Shown: piece by piece, positions 22,575 to 34,401 of the stretch | How the letters are laid out: each line of letters opens with the position of its first letter | How positions within the stretch are numbered: the stretch's first letter is position 1 | Origin: Ailanthus altissimus | Lineage: Eukaryota; Streptophyta; Magnoliopsida; Sapindales; Simaroubaceae | Reading direction: 5' to 3' | Assembly (NCBI GenBank): GCA_946807835.1 | Contig: OX327690.1 | Location: forward strand, 29,544,501-29,608,500 | DNA length: 64,000 nucleotides | Translations under genes and position numbers: made by a program | Notes under the pieces: model-generated | What the model saw: the letters and a program-made list of their open reading frames with translations, nothing else | Told to the model about the DNA's origin: nothing | The model's database searches: none

Positions 22575-23286
22575 GAGAAATGTCTAAAAATAGTCATTTT
22601 ATAAATGTTATAATTTTTTATAGTCAAAAACTATTTGAAAAATTTTTATTACTAAGAAAACAATAAATAAATGAAATTACTTTTGTAAATAATGTAACTT
22701 AAAAAATATTTATAATTTGAGTTACAAAATCAACCAAAAATAATATTGTTATTGTCTAAATAGATTTGAAAAAAATACTGTACAAATTAAAAATAAATAA
22801 TTTTGTATATTAATATACAAAAAAATATATAAAAATAATAAAAAATAATAAAATCGAGAACAAAAATAGCGAACAAAGTTAAAAATCCTCGCGTGAGGGG
22901 CGTTGCGCTAGTTGGGGCCTTGCATCACTCTTCATGCGTTAAGTGTTGCGTGAGTTGGTCGCAAGGACGACGCGAGGCCCTATCGACCTTAACTTTCTTC
23001 TCCGACGTTTTTTTTACCGAATTTTACTCTTTTTTTCATAATTTTCCAAACGATTTCAATCAAATTTACCAATATTCAACCTATTTTATTCTAAATTACT
23101 CCTTTTTACTAATTTTAAAATATATTTTAGATTAAAATTTTAAATAACTTATAAGAGAGATGCAAAAATGTTTCAAAAATAAAATGATACAAAAATTTGG
23201 TATATGACTGATAAAATTCATAAATTTATTTTATGATTAAATTAAAATTTTATTTTAAAAAAGGTGACTAATTTTAAACATTTTTC
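22575..23286. mobile_element. Small non-autonomous TIR element, MULE-like
   Basis: The outer ends are inverted copies: GAGAAATGTCTAAAAATAGTCA at the left against GAAAAATGTTTAAAATTAGTCA read from the right. Weaker inverted similarity continues inward. A GC-rich core (about 22885-22995) sits between AT-rich arms, the same layout as the MULE at 13357-20849. No transposase is present. I could not find a clean target duplication. Confidence 0.5.
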
Positions 23287-23517
23287 GATGTAATATGAGT
23301 ACCTCTTTGCGAGTTGCAATGTAGTCACGATTTTCTTCCAACCCATGTCTTCTTTTTATTTTTTCCTCTATATAATTAATAACTGCATAAATATATGTTT
23401 ATCATTTTACAAAAAAAAAAAAAAGTCTTTAATATCCAGCCACATATGCATTTTTGTCACGTATAACTATTACTGTATACAGAACCTCACGGACCTTCTT
23501 GCACATGGGGCGTGACA

Positions 23518-23918
23518 TTAGACATTGCTGCACAGACCACAAACACATGAGCTTCCCTTCCTGCACCCGTTGTGGCATCGGCCACAATGTTTTTGATTGA
23601 CACAAGGGTTTACACGCACCACTTGGCAACAAATTTCAGAGCATCTGCACCTCCTGCCGCATTTTCCACAGTTGAGTCTCTGTCGATCTGCTGCAGAAAT
23701 AAGGCCTTGCACTGCCCTTGGCGAGGTTAATTCTCTGGTTACTTACCACAAATTATCACATGCTCGGGGCTTATCAGCTAGCTAGAAGCGGACTGGTTCC
23801 CTGAAGAATAGCAATGGAAGTTCATTGGAGTGGATTTGTTCATTGATAATTGCAAGTAGTTGTGGCATTAAAAATGGCCAACAAAGCTATATATTGTTCC
23901 CAACAGTACAAACAGGTC
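23518..23918 (-). pseudogene. STIG1-like: STIG1-like pseudogene (type 1)
   Basis: Collinear with the intact type-1 gene at 35511-35966, but the start codon is lost (ACTAACAGACCTG where ATGAAGTCACC-like sequence is expected, near 23918) and the signal-peptide region carries indels. The C-terminal half reads LNCGKCGRRCRCSEICCQVV then HCGRCHNGCRKGSSC. The TAA at the CDKYP position and the deletion after the DCC-equivalent are shared with the pseudogene at 11240-11677. Confidence 0.87.
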
Positions 23919-24773
23919 TGTTAGTTACTATCTGAGTAAGCATATTAATATATGATCAAGGAAATCAATAGAGCGGAAAAAATCATATAAAATTGCTTGC
24001 TAGTTGCAATTGAAGAGTTGGCATGGTAAGGTATTTATATGAAACTACATGACAAACAATGAACAAAATTTTCCATAATGATTAATGAATTTCTTAAACG
24101 TTTGGCTAAATAAGTTAGGCTCAAAATTGAATTCATGCATGTGGTTCAAATGCAATACCTAAAATCGGAAAAGGAGAAGAACCCAAATGCTCAACGAAAG
24201 CGTGTATGAAAATTTCCTTGTTAGAGAATCGTATTTGATTCATCACTGTAATTGAAATTGGGAGAAAATTCATAATTTCAAGATTATTATATTTATCAAG
24301 ATAGTACTACTAAATTTTGTATTCCAAATCATAAAGCGATTCGTATACAAACTCACGAAGTAAAGATCTTTATGAAAGTAATCAATGTCGCTAATTCGTA
24401 GTTTCATAATTAGCCCTTAATTTCCAACTCTTTTCTATTATATTCGGCTTTTGACTTCCTTTTCTTTTTTTTTTTGGTCAAAGGAACCCTTTAACCTTTT
24501 AAACTCTTTGAGACAACCACCCTAAGCAAGCTATAACAATAAATGCATACAACGAGTAATATTAATGAATTTCGCAAGAACATGAAATAATAATTAAAAG
24601 AATAATCATACGTTAGAAAAGCCATCAAGATAATGCTTTGTCCCTTATTCTCACAGCAATTAATAAACTTTATATGATAGCTATAATATAAACAAATCCA
24701 TTAGTTGCTCTTGCTAGAGCTACTTGTACTGTCCCGTATTAGCTAGATTGAAATCGATCTCCTACAATGTATT
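23919..24773. other. Spacer upstream of type-1 pseudogene and 3' of the type-2 gene
   Basis: About 23980-24480 resembles 36010-36540, the upstream region of the intact type-1 gene ('ggtatttatatgaaactaca', 'aatttccttgtt...agagaatcgtatttg', 'gaaagtaatcaatg'). From about 24525 the type-2 3' flank begins. No gene. Confidence 0.55.
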
Positions 24774-25238
24774 TTATGCATAGCTGCACGTCCCATAAGT
24801 GCATGAGCTACCTTTCTTGCACTTGCTGTTGCATCTCCCGCAGTGCTTCTTGTTGGACAACGGATTCACACACTCATATTTGCAGCAAATCTCCCAGTAC
24901 ATGCATTTTTTACCACGCTTGCCGCAATTGAACCTGTTCAGCACGTTCACACATTTCTTCTTGCAGCAATCTGGCCCGGGGATGCCCTTTGCACCGCAGA
25001 CTCTAGGATACTTGTCACATGTAGTCGTCACAATAACCCTCTTACGTCCAGCATGAAAGCGGCTTGCTCCTCGAAGTGAGGCCGCTAATTGTCGCCTATC
25101 ATACAAAGGATTAGCATCAGAAGTTTCAATGAAATTACTCGTTGGTTCTTCTGCCGATGTTGTAGCAGCAGTAGTAAGAGCAATGGCCATAGCCATCATA
25201 AGCATGACCAAGAAAAGGAATATCTTAATGCACTTCAT
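24774..25238 (-). CDS. STIG1-like: STIG1-like secreted cysteine-rich protein (type 2, promoter displaced)
   Basis: Open single-exon gene of 154 aa. It has a signal peptide (MKCIKIFLFLVMLMMAMAIA), a Ser/Thr/Glu linker and a STIG1 domain (CDKYPRVC, GPDCCKKKC, CMYWEICC, HCGRC, SCTYGTCSYA). Compared with the 12080-12553 paralogue it has lost one conserved cysteine (NCGKRGKKC where others have CGKCG-K/R-x-C) and one residue near VLNRFNC, leaving 15 cysteines in the domain. The start at 25238 matches all paralogues. Only 22 bp of native upstream sequence remains before the Copia element at 25261. The promoter now lies beyond 34401, so the gene is probably silent or misregulated although its frame is open. 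Confidence 0.88.
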   Translation of the reverse strand: MKCIKIFLFLVMLMMAMAIALTTAATTSAEEPTSNFIETSDANPLYDRRQLAASLRGASRFHAGRKRVIVTTTCDKYPRVCGAKGIPGPDCCKKKCVNVLNRFNCGKRGKKCMYWEICCKYECVNPLSNKKHCGRCNSKCKKGSSCTYGTCSYA

Positions 25239-25255
25239 GGGTTTATTTGAATATA

Positions 25256-25260
25256 TGCTT
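25256..25260. other. Left target-site duplication (TGCTT) of 9.1-kb Copia
   Basis: TGCTT directly precedes the TGTGAGAAAG start of the left LTR and recurs at 34402-34406 directly after the TAACA end of the right LTR. Confidence 0.9.
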
Positions 25261-25911
25261 TGTGAGAAAGTTAATTAAAAATTATTGGGATATAATTTAG
25301 AAAGCAAGTAAAGTGTGTTGGGTGCGCGAGGATCGAAAACACATGCGAAAGGAAGTGAAAACGCAAGTGACTGTGCCTAAACGTGGGTGCTGCGGTGCCC
25401 AGGTGAGATGTTCCAGCGTTGAGCACCAGGGACTGGGGGCTACGGTGACCAGTGCAAGAAAGTGTTTCCCAAAATTAGTTTCGACTCCCTCTTATTTTAG
25501 AACTTCCTAAAACAACTCTCACAATTTTAAGGTTAACCTAAGTCATCCTAAAATCTATATAAAGTCTCTCTATTGGTTTGTAAACATATCTTAGTGATTA
25601 AACACAAATTTTTGTGATCTTTGTGAGCTTAGTATTTTCTTTATGATTCTTAATGAGAAAAACTTCTTGTTTGCAAAAAAAAAAAATTTTTTTTTGTGAG
25701 TCTTTCTTGTAAGATGCTTACTTTGTGAATGCCTTGAGATTCAAAAATAAGAGAGTGTGATCTTGATCCACTGTGGACATAGACAAGTTGTCAAACCATA
25801 TAAATTTTATGTATTATTTTTTCTACCTTTCTCTCTCTAGATTCTTAATTACTTGTTTCTGTGTAATATGACTTGGGATATTTTTCTTGTTTGATTGCTT
25901 CTACTTCAATA
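25261..25911 (+). repeat. Left LTR of 9.1-kb Copia
   Basis: Direct repeat of 33770-34401. It ends CTTCAATA (from CAACA-like sequence), three bases before the primer binding site. It contains a GC-rich patch near 25380-25450. Confidence 0.88.
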
Positions 25912-25944
25912 AACTGGTATCAAAGCTTGATTTTAAGCAGACAT

Positions 25945-27154
25945 AGCCACACCTAAGTATAAGGTAGAGAAATTCAACAGGACAAATGACTTCAATTTAT
26001 GAAAAATGAAGGTTAAGGCATTGTTGATGAGTCAATGGTTAGGCTCGGCATTAGAGGAGACTGCAGCTTTATCTAGTGAAGAAGAGAAGATGCTATAGTC
26101 GTCTAAAGCTGAAGCAGAAAGAATGAACATTCAAAAAAGAGCTCACAGTACAATCTCTTTGTCATTGAGTGATGTAATACTGAGGGAGGTAATAGGTGAG
26201 ACTACGGCAATTGGTCTTTGGAAGAAGCTTAACTCCCTTTATATATAGAAATTATTGGCCAACAAATTGCATATAAAGAAGAAGTTGTATTAGTTGTCCA
26301 TATAAGAAGGGACACCGATGAAAGATCATATATACGCCTTCAACAAAATCATTCTTGATCTTGAGTCCATTAATATCAAGATAGAAGATGAAGATAAGGC
26401 GATTATCCTGCTGAATTCACTTCTCAAGAGTTATAAGAGCTTTATTGATACACTTCTTTATGGTAGAGAAAGCTATGAGAAAATAGATCGAGAGCAATAC
26501 AGAAAGTTTATTTATAAGAGGAATGCCTTCATATAGAGATAGAAGAAAAAATGGCTTAAGATCAAAGTCGAGGACTCCCAAGAAGTGTTATTGCTGCAAG
26601 AAATATGGGCATTTTATAAAGGATTATTCGGAGAAGAAAGCATAAGACAAAAAAAAAGCAGATACTGCGCTTGTCTATGATGAAAGCTACGATAACGCAA
26701 AGACTTTAGTCGCTATTGATGATAAGAATATTGAATAATGGGTTCTTGATTCTAGTTGTACATTTTACATGTGCTCACACAAGTCTTAGTTTATAAATTT
26801 TTAGCCCATTAATGGTGGGAATGTGTTAATGGGTAATAACATTGCTTGTTAAATGATAGAAATTGATAATATTAAACTTAGGCTATATGATGGGCGAGTG
26901 AGAAAGTTGAGAGAAGTTAGGTATGTTCTTGACCTCAAGAGGAACTTGATCTAACTAGAAACATTAAACCAAAATAGGTGTTCCTTTAAGATCGACATAG
27001 GGGTTTTGAAAGTATTGAAGGGTTCTATGGTAGTAATGAGAGGAGAGACGCACAAATGTATTTATATGTTTAAAGGTGAAGTTGTAAATGATTTTACATT
27101 ATTCTCTACAGATTATGTAAAGAATATGCAAACCAAGTTGTGGCATTTTAGACT
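25945..27154 (+). pseudogene. Copia gag, zinc knuckle and protease remnant
   Basis: Gag starts near 25945 (ATPKYKVEKFNRTNDFNL) with several stops, then GLWKKLNSLYI, EDEDKAIILLNSLLKSYK and SFIDTLLYGRES near 26220-26480. The zinc knuckle KCYCCKKYGHF near 26580 has its last Cys changed. The protease has WVLDSSCTFYMC near 26740. The GAG-pre-integrase start LWHFRLA ends at 27154, where the nested LTR begins. Gag resembles that of the 752-3881 element, suggesting the same Copia lineage. Confidence 0.85.
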
Positions 27155-27159
27155 AGCAT

Positions 27160-30100
27160 TGTAGTAACCACTTATCCAACACCGAAAAGAATTAATATTT
27201 ATATATATGCATAATATTCATATTTTATTTGTATGTGGATGATACTTAATTTATGTATTGTTATTAGTATTTTTTATATAGATTAAGGACATATTATTAG
27301 TATTGGGTTTATTTGCAAGACTTTAGATTTATTTTAGGGACCAAATTATAATACTTTAAAAGTTTTGGTGATTAATTTATAAATATTAAATGTTAGCCTC
27401 TTAGTATAAAAATACACATTTTAAATCATAATTTACTCATTTTTGGGTCGAGCCACCCCTTTAGAGAGAGAAAATAGAGAAATAGAGGGGAGAGAAAGAG
27501 AAGAAGAAGAAAAAATTGGAATTTGAAGTTTTAATAGGTATATCACAACTATTTCTCAATTTATTGGTGTTAATTAAGTTAATTTATTTAAGTTTTGATT
27601 TTTGAAAAAATGAAAAATTAGGGATTTGATGTGAATTTTGTAAGATATATTGAGAATTGATGATGATTATGTAGATAGCTTGATAAATCATGATGAATTG
27701 CAGAATTTCTATTTGATAGTCTCTTGATCCGAAAATTTTATAAATTTTTGTGCATCGATTCTAATTTCATATTTTTAGACTATGAAACTGGACATGTATA
27801 GAATCATTTGAGACTTTGAATCGATTGAAAATTTCAGAAATTAAATTTGTAGTGAATTTACCAAAATGACCATAAAATTCTGAAAATTTTATGTGTTAAC
27901 AATATGATATAGTAACAAATACTTTTTGGTCTGTTGAATGATCTTTAAAAATTACTAATTTTTGGAATATGATAAATTTATATGTCTAATATGACATATT
28001 CAAATTTGAGAATTTAGATCAATTTAGTTAAATTGTTATGATTTTCTAAAGCATATTAGCTCATTGTAATATTTAATTTACAGATTTTTAAAGCTATGTA
28101 ATAAAATAGTTTTAAAATATTTTTGGCAGGAATTTTAAAGTAAAATATTTATCATGGATTAGAATATATGTCAAGAGTAATTCTATGATATTTTTATAAT
28201 TTTTGAGTTAGTATACGATTTTATAAAATTGGGAGATGGAATATTATTTAGTAAATATCTTGATCCTGCCAGAATAATAGTTTGGATTTAATGGTGTTTA
28301 TGAAATGAATTGTGTAAGAATTATAATATAATATTCATACATAAGGAAGATATATGAGTTAAGAAGGTTATTCTAATTTTGGAGTAATTGGACATCATTT
28401 GATGTATAAGAAAATTTTGTTAAGTGTAAGTGGTCAAAATGACAAGTTTTGAGAAACCAAGTAACTATACCAATTTGATGTGATAAGTGCAATATGTGTA
28501 ATTTTATAAGCTATTTAAAGTGTTTTGTGTGAATTTTGAGGTTTATAAAAAGATTAATCTCCATTGATAGGTTAAGGAGAATTAAACCTTATAGCCGAAA
28601 GTGCTAAGAAGTAAGTATACTAGACTTTACTGAAATCACAATAAGCATAGTAATTATCTATGTATGATTTTGTAAATGTGCTTAGAAATATGTTTATGTT
28701 ATGCCAAAGTATATTTGATATGAAATGTGAAAGACATATGTTTATGAATGTGAGCATTGATATTGAGCATAGACATACATGTGTTTATAAAAGTGAGCTT
28801 TTAAAATGAAATGTGTTTAACAAAGAAAGCTTTTAAAGTGGAAAATGTCCATGAGATACTGATAGGGGCATAAAAGTACTAGTATAATTTATACTCAACT
28901 TTTGTATTTTGCTCCAAATCATAAATATTTGGCTATTTAATTGTGGTTTTTGATCATAAATAGATGCACGATGGAAAATGTGATGTATAGAAACAAACGG
29001 GAGGCGAATCGAACGTCAAACAAAAAAGTTACGCTCAAAATACGAAAGGGGCACCAGGGCTGAGCGCCGCGGCGCTCAATGCGGTGAATAGTATCAAAAA
29101 ACAATGTTTTGCTATAGTACCTGTAAACAGTGTTTTAAAGATAAAAACCTATAAATAGAAAGTCAAAAATCCTAAGAGAGAGGGGAGGAAAAGAGAGGAG
29201 AAAAAAGAGGCAAAAACTTAGAGAGAGAATTCACAATACAAATCAAAGATCAAAGCCAAATATTGAAGAACTAAGATCAAGATTCAAGCTTCAAGTCAAG
29301 ATTGAGGGAGAAGCACATCAAGGAGTCACTTTGATTAGTTTTTCTTATCTTTCTTTATCATTATGTTCTTATTCTTGTTGATTTTTATGAATTAGTTTGA
29401 TACTTTTAGTTTTGTGATGGGTTAATTTGTTCATCTATGATTAGACTATGTAAACCTAGTATGGATTTGGATTGTGTTAATTTTAGTTTATGAACTTGAT
29501 AAATTCAATTGATTTATTTTATCTTATGTTTAATGCTTTCATTATACTTGATCAATATTTTGAATGATTAAGGAACCATGATGAACTCGATGGAGGGATT
29601 CATGTGTTTAGCCTAGGGTAGTTTGATGCATGATCGTAGGGTAACAACTATGAGTTCCATCTAGGATAGACATATACCTAGGTGGCATGTATGGTATAAT
29701 TTAGACTTGATCTTAATGAATTACATTCTGATTTGATTACCATAGACATATAGGTGATTGTTAGAATGTGTAATATAGTCACTTGACCATCGACAGAGGC
29801 TTGTGATGAGATTAGTGTCTAAGCCAATCAATTGGTATCAAGAGATTAACTAAGTGGTTAATGAGTCTAATGAAATATTAGGAGACGAGTCAAAACCCTA
29901 GATGATCTTTATTTGTGAATTCTACTCTTTGCTTTTATTTAGTTAATTGAAAGAACTAGATTAGTTACATAAATTTCAGATTTTAGTTTTCTGAATAAAA
30001 GTTAAGTAGGTATAATTTTAGTACTTGATTTATAGAATTAGATTGCATAGTCCCTGTGGGATCGATATCTGAACTTAAAATCTTATATTACTTGATACGA

Positions 30101-31015
30101 TAGTGTGCACTTGCGCTTAGCTACTATAGCATCCCAATCAGATACGTTTTGTGTTTTGAGATTACTTGAACTCACTTTGTACTTAGTAGGCCCCTTATGT
30201 GATTTGTGGAGCCTTTATGTGTGGCATTTTCTTCGGGATTGGTATATGTTATATGTTCCATTTGTATGGAGGATCCTATTGGTACCTAAATGAAGATTGA
30301 GTCATCACACTCGTATGGTGGCATATTATTGCATGTGAGAGGACTCGCCGATGATTAAGGTGAGGGTTTGGCTCTTACCTTCAGGCATGAGCATTATATA
30401 TATGTAATTGAAACCTCACTTGTACTATTCCTCTCATATAGTATATCACCTACAAGTGACATTTGGCTCATTATGTGATATGTGATATGAAAGTCCTACT
30501 AAGTAGTAGTTGAGTGATGGTATTCTTATTATATATTTTGAAAGAATGTGTAAGCGTTTACCTGACATGTGATTTGATAAGATTATGATTTTAATTTATC
30601 ACAGCATATCATACACATGCTTACTGAGTTTCGTACTCATTGTAGTTTATGATGATTTCAGGTAAATAAGGCACATGTGTGCTTAGCGAATTTAGTAAGA
30701 CTTCTGCTGTCCTTTGGGTTCCCTGAGTTGCTAGGTTGCTAAGTGTTTCATTTGTGGACACATAATTTAAGATATTTGATTTGTCCCTATTGAATAAATA
30801 CTTATGTGTTATTTTATTAGGTGTGGTTGTATTTGGTTTATGTTTCACTAAGTATGGTCATAGGTTGATTTTGCAGTAAACTTACTAACAACTTGATAAG
30901 GATTCCTATATTAAATTCAAGTTTGAAATTTTATGCAATATTAATTATGAGTGCACAATGTTGAATGGGTGTAAGTTATGACATGTTTAATATCTTTTGA
31001 GTCTGGGGCGTGATA
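27160..31015 (+). mobile_element. Gypsy-type LTR nested in Copia pol
   Basis: Starts TGTAGTAACC and ends GGGGCGTGATA, the end pattern common in plant Tekay/Del-type LTRs (TGTAGT...GGGGCGTGACA). Flanking pentamers AGCAT (27155-27159) and AGTAT (31016-31020) match at 4 of 5 bases. Copia pol is interrupted inside the GAG-pre-integrase motif and resumes as ISERHLKELF right after it. A 'ctgagtttcgtactcattgtag...tttcaggtaa' stretch near 30626-30667 is also typical. I see no second LTR, primer site or coding region, so this is a solo LTR of about 2.57 kb plus the nested insertion at 28860-30140. Confidence 0.78.
28860..30140 (+). mobile_element. Solo LTR nested in the Gypsy-type LTR
   Basis: Starts TGATAGGGGCATAAAAGT and ends CATCCCAATCA. 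A perfect GATAC target duplication lies at 28855-28859 and 30141-30145. Internal features fit a Gypsy LTR: a GC-rich palindrome GAGCGCCGCGGCGCTC at 29062-29078, a TATA-like CTATAAATAG near 29150, and 'agtccctgtgggatcgatatctg' near 30050 with 'gtgtgcacttgc' near 30103. No open frame of note. Confidence 0.88.
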
Positions 31016-31020
31016 AGTAT

Positions 31021-33660
31021 ATCTAGGCGAGAGACATCTGAAGGAGTTATTTAATCAAAAGGCATTTGGTGAGGATAGGTTCCAGCCATTAGAGCTTTAT
31101 GAATATTGTGTGCTTAGGAAAGCACATAAGGTGAGGTTTAGTACTAACGAGCATAAGAATAATGGGACTCTTGACTACATACACTCATATTTTTTGGGAC
31201 TAACTCAGACAACTACTTGTGGTGGTGTTAGGTATTTTCTCAGTTTGATTGATGACCATTCAAGAAAGTTGTAGGTCTGTGTGTTGAAGAGTAAGGATCA
31301 AGTGTTTGATACATTCAAGACTTAGAAGGCTCTTGTTACAATAGTCTTGAGTTTTGCAATAGAGAGTTTGATGGGTTTGTGCAAAATATGAGATTGCAAG
31401 GCATAGAACGATGAGATCAACACCACAGCAAAATGACATAATTAAAATGATGAATAAAACTTTACTTGAAATAGTTAGATGCATGCTTACCAATGCAACG
31501 ATGTCCAAAGTGTTTTGGAGAAAAGCTATAGTGATTGCAACTTATTTGATTAATAGAAGTCCCCCATCAGAAATTAACTTCAAGACGCCAGAAGAAAAAT
31601 AGTATGGCAACCCTCCTAAGTATAACCACCTCAGAAATTTTAGTTGCTATGCCTTTGTCCATGTTAATAAGAAAAAATTAGAACCTAGAGCTATCAAATG
31701 AGTATTCATAGGGTATCCTAAAGGAGTAAAATGATACAAGGTATGGTCTAAAGAGTTAACACCATCAAAAAGTATCATAAGCCGTAACGTGACGTTCGAT
31801 GAAACGATCATGTTGAAAGCCTCCCAAGAAGATGAAAATGAAAAACTTGTGTCTAAGGAAGACTCAGCACCTAAGTCAATAGAAATTGAAGTAAAGCTTG
31901 AGAGTAAATTTGATATGCCCCTAGATCAGCACTTCAACAATGAGATCCTTAAAGATAAACCAAGAACACCAACAAGTTTCTCCAAGTCTATCCAAAGAAA
32001 GACTAGGACTCCAAAGATGAAACTTGAAGTGTATCAGCTAGCCAGAGACAAGCTAAGAAGAACGATTAACCCACCAATTAAGTATGCACAAGCAGATTTA
32101 TTTATTTGTACTTTTAATTCTGCTTACACTCTTGAATTTGATGAGTTTAGAATATATGGTGAGGCTATGAAGAGTGAAAATAAAAAAAGAGTGGCAGCAG
32201 GTCATGAAGAAGTAATTAGTTCTCTTAGGAAGAATAATACTTAGAAGTTGATGGAGAGACCTCAAAAGAAACTAGTTCAGTGCAAGTGGATGTATAAAGT
32301 GAAGGAGGGGATATTGGAGATAGAACCTACGAGATTCAAGATTAGGTTAGTTGCACAAGGTTTTACTCAAAGAGAGAGAGTAGACTTTTATGAGATATTC
32401 TCTCCAATCGTCAAGAATACATCTATTAGGATTTTGTTAGTCATTTGTGCAAACCTTGGTTTACATTTATAGTATATAGATGTAAAGACAGCTTTTCTAC
32501 ATGGAGAGTTTGAAGAAATGATTTACATAGCACAACCACAAGGGTTTGTAGAGCCCAAAAAAAGGATCATACTTGTTTGCTGAATAAGTCATTATATGGG
32601 TTAAAGCAATTATCTAGACAGTGGTATAGGAGATTTGATGAGTTTATGATGACTTGTAGTTTTAATAGGAGCAAGTATGACGAATACGTGTACTTTAAGA
32701 ACTTAAGTTATGAGATAATGTATTTGCTTCTATACGTTGATGATATATTAGTCATATGTAAAACATGGAAGAGATACAAAAACTCAAGAAGCAATTGAGT
32801 GACGAGTTTGAAATGAAGGATTTGAGAGCAGCGAAGAGAATATTAGATATGGATATTGTGAGGGAAAGAAGAGATGTTATCTTCTTGTCTCAACAACGAT
32901 ATATACTCAAGATCCTAGAAAAGTTTGGTATATCCAATTCAAAGGCTATCTCTACTCCTTTAGCCATGCATTTTAAACTTTAAGTAGCACAGTCGCTGAC
33001 ATACGAAGAAAAGAAACTGCAAATAAGTACCTTATGCAAGCGCTGTTAGGAGCATCGTGTATGCAATGATTTGCACAAGACTAGACATAGCACAAGCTGT
33101 GAGTGTAGTGAGTAGATACATGACAAATCCGAGTAAAAATCATTAGCTTGTAGTGAAATGAATTTTGATATATCTCAAAGGGACGTCAAATCACAGGTTG
33201 ATGTATAAAATGGACGAAGACAGCAGTGTAATAGTAAAAGGATACGTAAACTCAGATTATGCAGGTGATCTAAACAAGAGAAGACTATTGACGGGTTACG
33301 TATTCATAGTGTTTAGGTGTAGTGTATTTTAGAGATCAGTTCTACAATATGTGGTTGCACTATCTACCATAAAGGCAGAGTACATAGTTGTTGGTAAAGC
33401 TATTAAAGAGGCCATGTAGTTGAAAGGCATATGCATAGAGGTAATAGCTACTAAAGATGTGAACACCGATGTGTATTGTGGCAGCCAGAGTGCCATACAC
33501 CTAAGCAAGCATCAAGTGTTTCATAAGAGGTCAAACACATTAGTGTGCGGCTCTATTACATTCGAGAGATTATCCAAAGTGGTAAAATTAGTCTAACAAA
33601 GATAGTGTCGTTTGAGAATCCTGTTGATATGTTGACTAAGCCATTACCTTCGATTAAGTT
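31021..33660 (+). pseudogene. Copia pol remnant (integrase, RT, RNase H)
   Basis: Integrase: ISERHLKELF near 31021, LDYIHSYF, FLSLIDDHSR, then MRSTPQQNDIIKMMNKTL near 31411. Reverse transcriptase: VQCKWMYKVKEG near 32278, KIRLVAQGFTQRERVDFYE, YIDVKTAFLHGEFEE and catalytic YVDDILVI near 32735. RNase H-like remnants extend to about 33650 (STIKAEYI near 33366). Multiple stops and shifts, for example at 31274, 31324, 32242 and 32470. Confidence 0.87.
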
Positions 33661-33769
33661 CATCCTATGTAAGGACTTAATCGAAGTCACTACTTTGTGA
33701 GGGTGATCAAGGATGCGAAGATAATAGATCGAGATACTTTGTGAATGATTTTGAATCAAGGAAAGGATT

Positions 33770-34401
33770 TGTGAGAAAGTTGATTAAAAATTATCGAGAT
33801 ATGATTTGAAGAGCAATTCAAGTGCGTTGGGTGTACGAGGATGAAAGATGGGCAGGAAAGGAGGTGAAAATGCAAGTAGCGGTGCCCAGGCGTGGATGTC
33901 GTGATGCCCCAAACAGAACTTAAGCATCGTGGTGCTAGGTGCCCAGCGCGGAGAAGTGTTTTTCAAATTTGGTTTCGACTCCCACTTGTTTCAGGACCCC
34001 CTAAAATAACTTTCACGCGTTTAGGATTAACTTAAGTCGTCCTAAAGTCTATATAAAAGTTCTCTATTAGCTTGTAAATATATCTTAATGATTAAACACA
34101 AACATTTGTGATTTTTGTGTGTTTAATATTTTCTTTGTGATTTTTAGTGAGAGAAATTTCATATTTACAAGAGAGAGTATTTTTTTTTGTGAATTGTTTT
34201 TGTAAGAGACATAATTTGTTAGTGCCTTGAGATGTAATGACAAGAGAGTGTGATCTTGATCCGTTATTAACGTAAACAAATTATCGAACTACATATCTGT
34301 GTATTATTTCTTTCACTTTTCTCTCTCTAAATTTTTAATTATTTATTTTTATATAATATTATTTGAGATATCTTAATTATTTCATTACTTCTGCTTTAAC
34401 A
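33770..34401 (+). repeat. Right LTR of 9.1-kb Copia
   Basis: Starts TGTGAGAAAGTTGATT and ends CTGCTTTAACA. It is followed by the TGCTT target duplication at 34402-34406. Confidence 0.88.

Larger units (their letters stand above)
25261..34401 (+). mobile_element. Copia retrotransposon inserted in a STIG1-like 5' region
   Basis: LTRs lie at 25261-25911 and 33770-34401, both starting TGTGAGAAAGTT. The primer binding site TGGTATCAAAGC (initiator tRNA-Met-like) is at 25915, and a purine tract (CAAGGAAAGGA) precedes the right LTR. A perfect TGCTT target duplication flanks the element. Gag, zinc knuckle, protease, integrase, reverse transcriptase and RNase H are recognisable on the plus strand but decayed. 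A 3.86-kb Gypsy-type LTR splits pol. Joining 25260 to 34407 restores sequence that aligns with the 5' region of the gene at 12553, so the insertion interrupted the 5' leader of the gene at 24774-25238. LTR divergence is high, so it is old. Confidence 0.93.
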
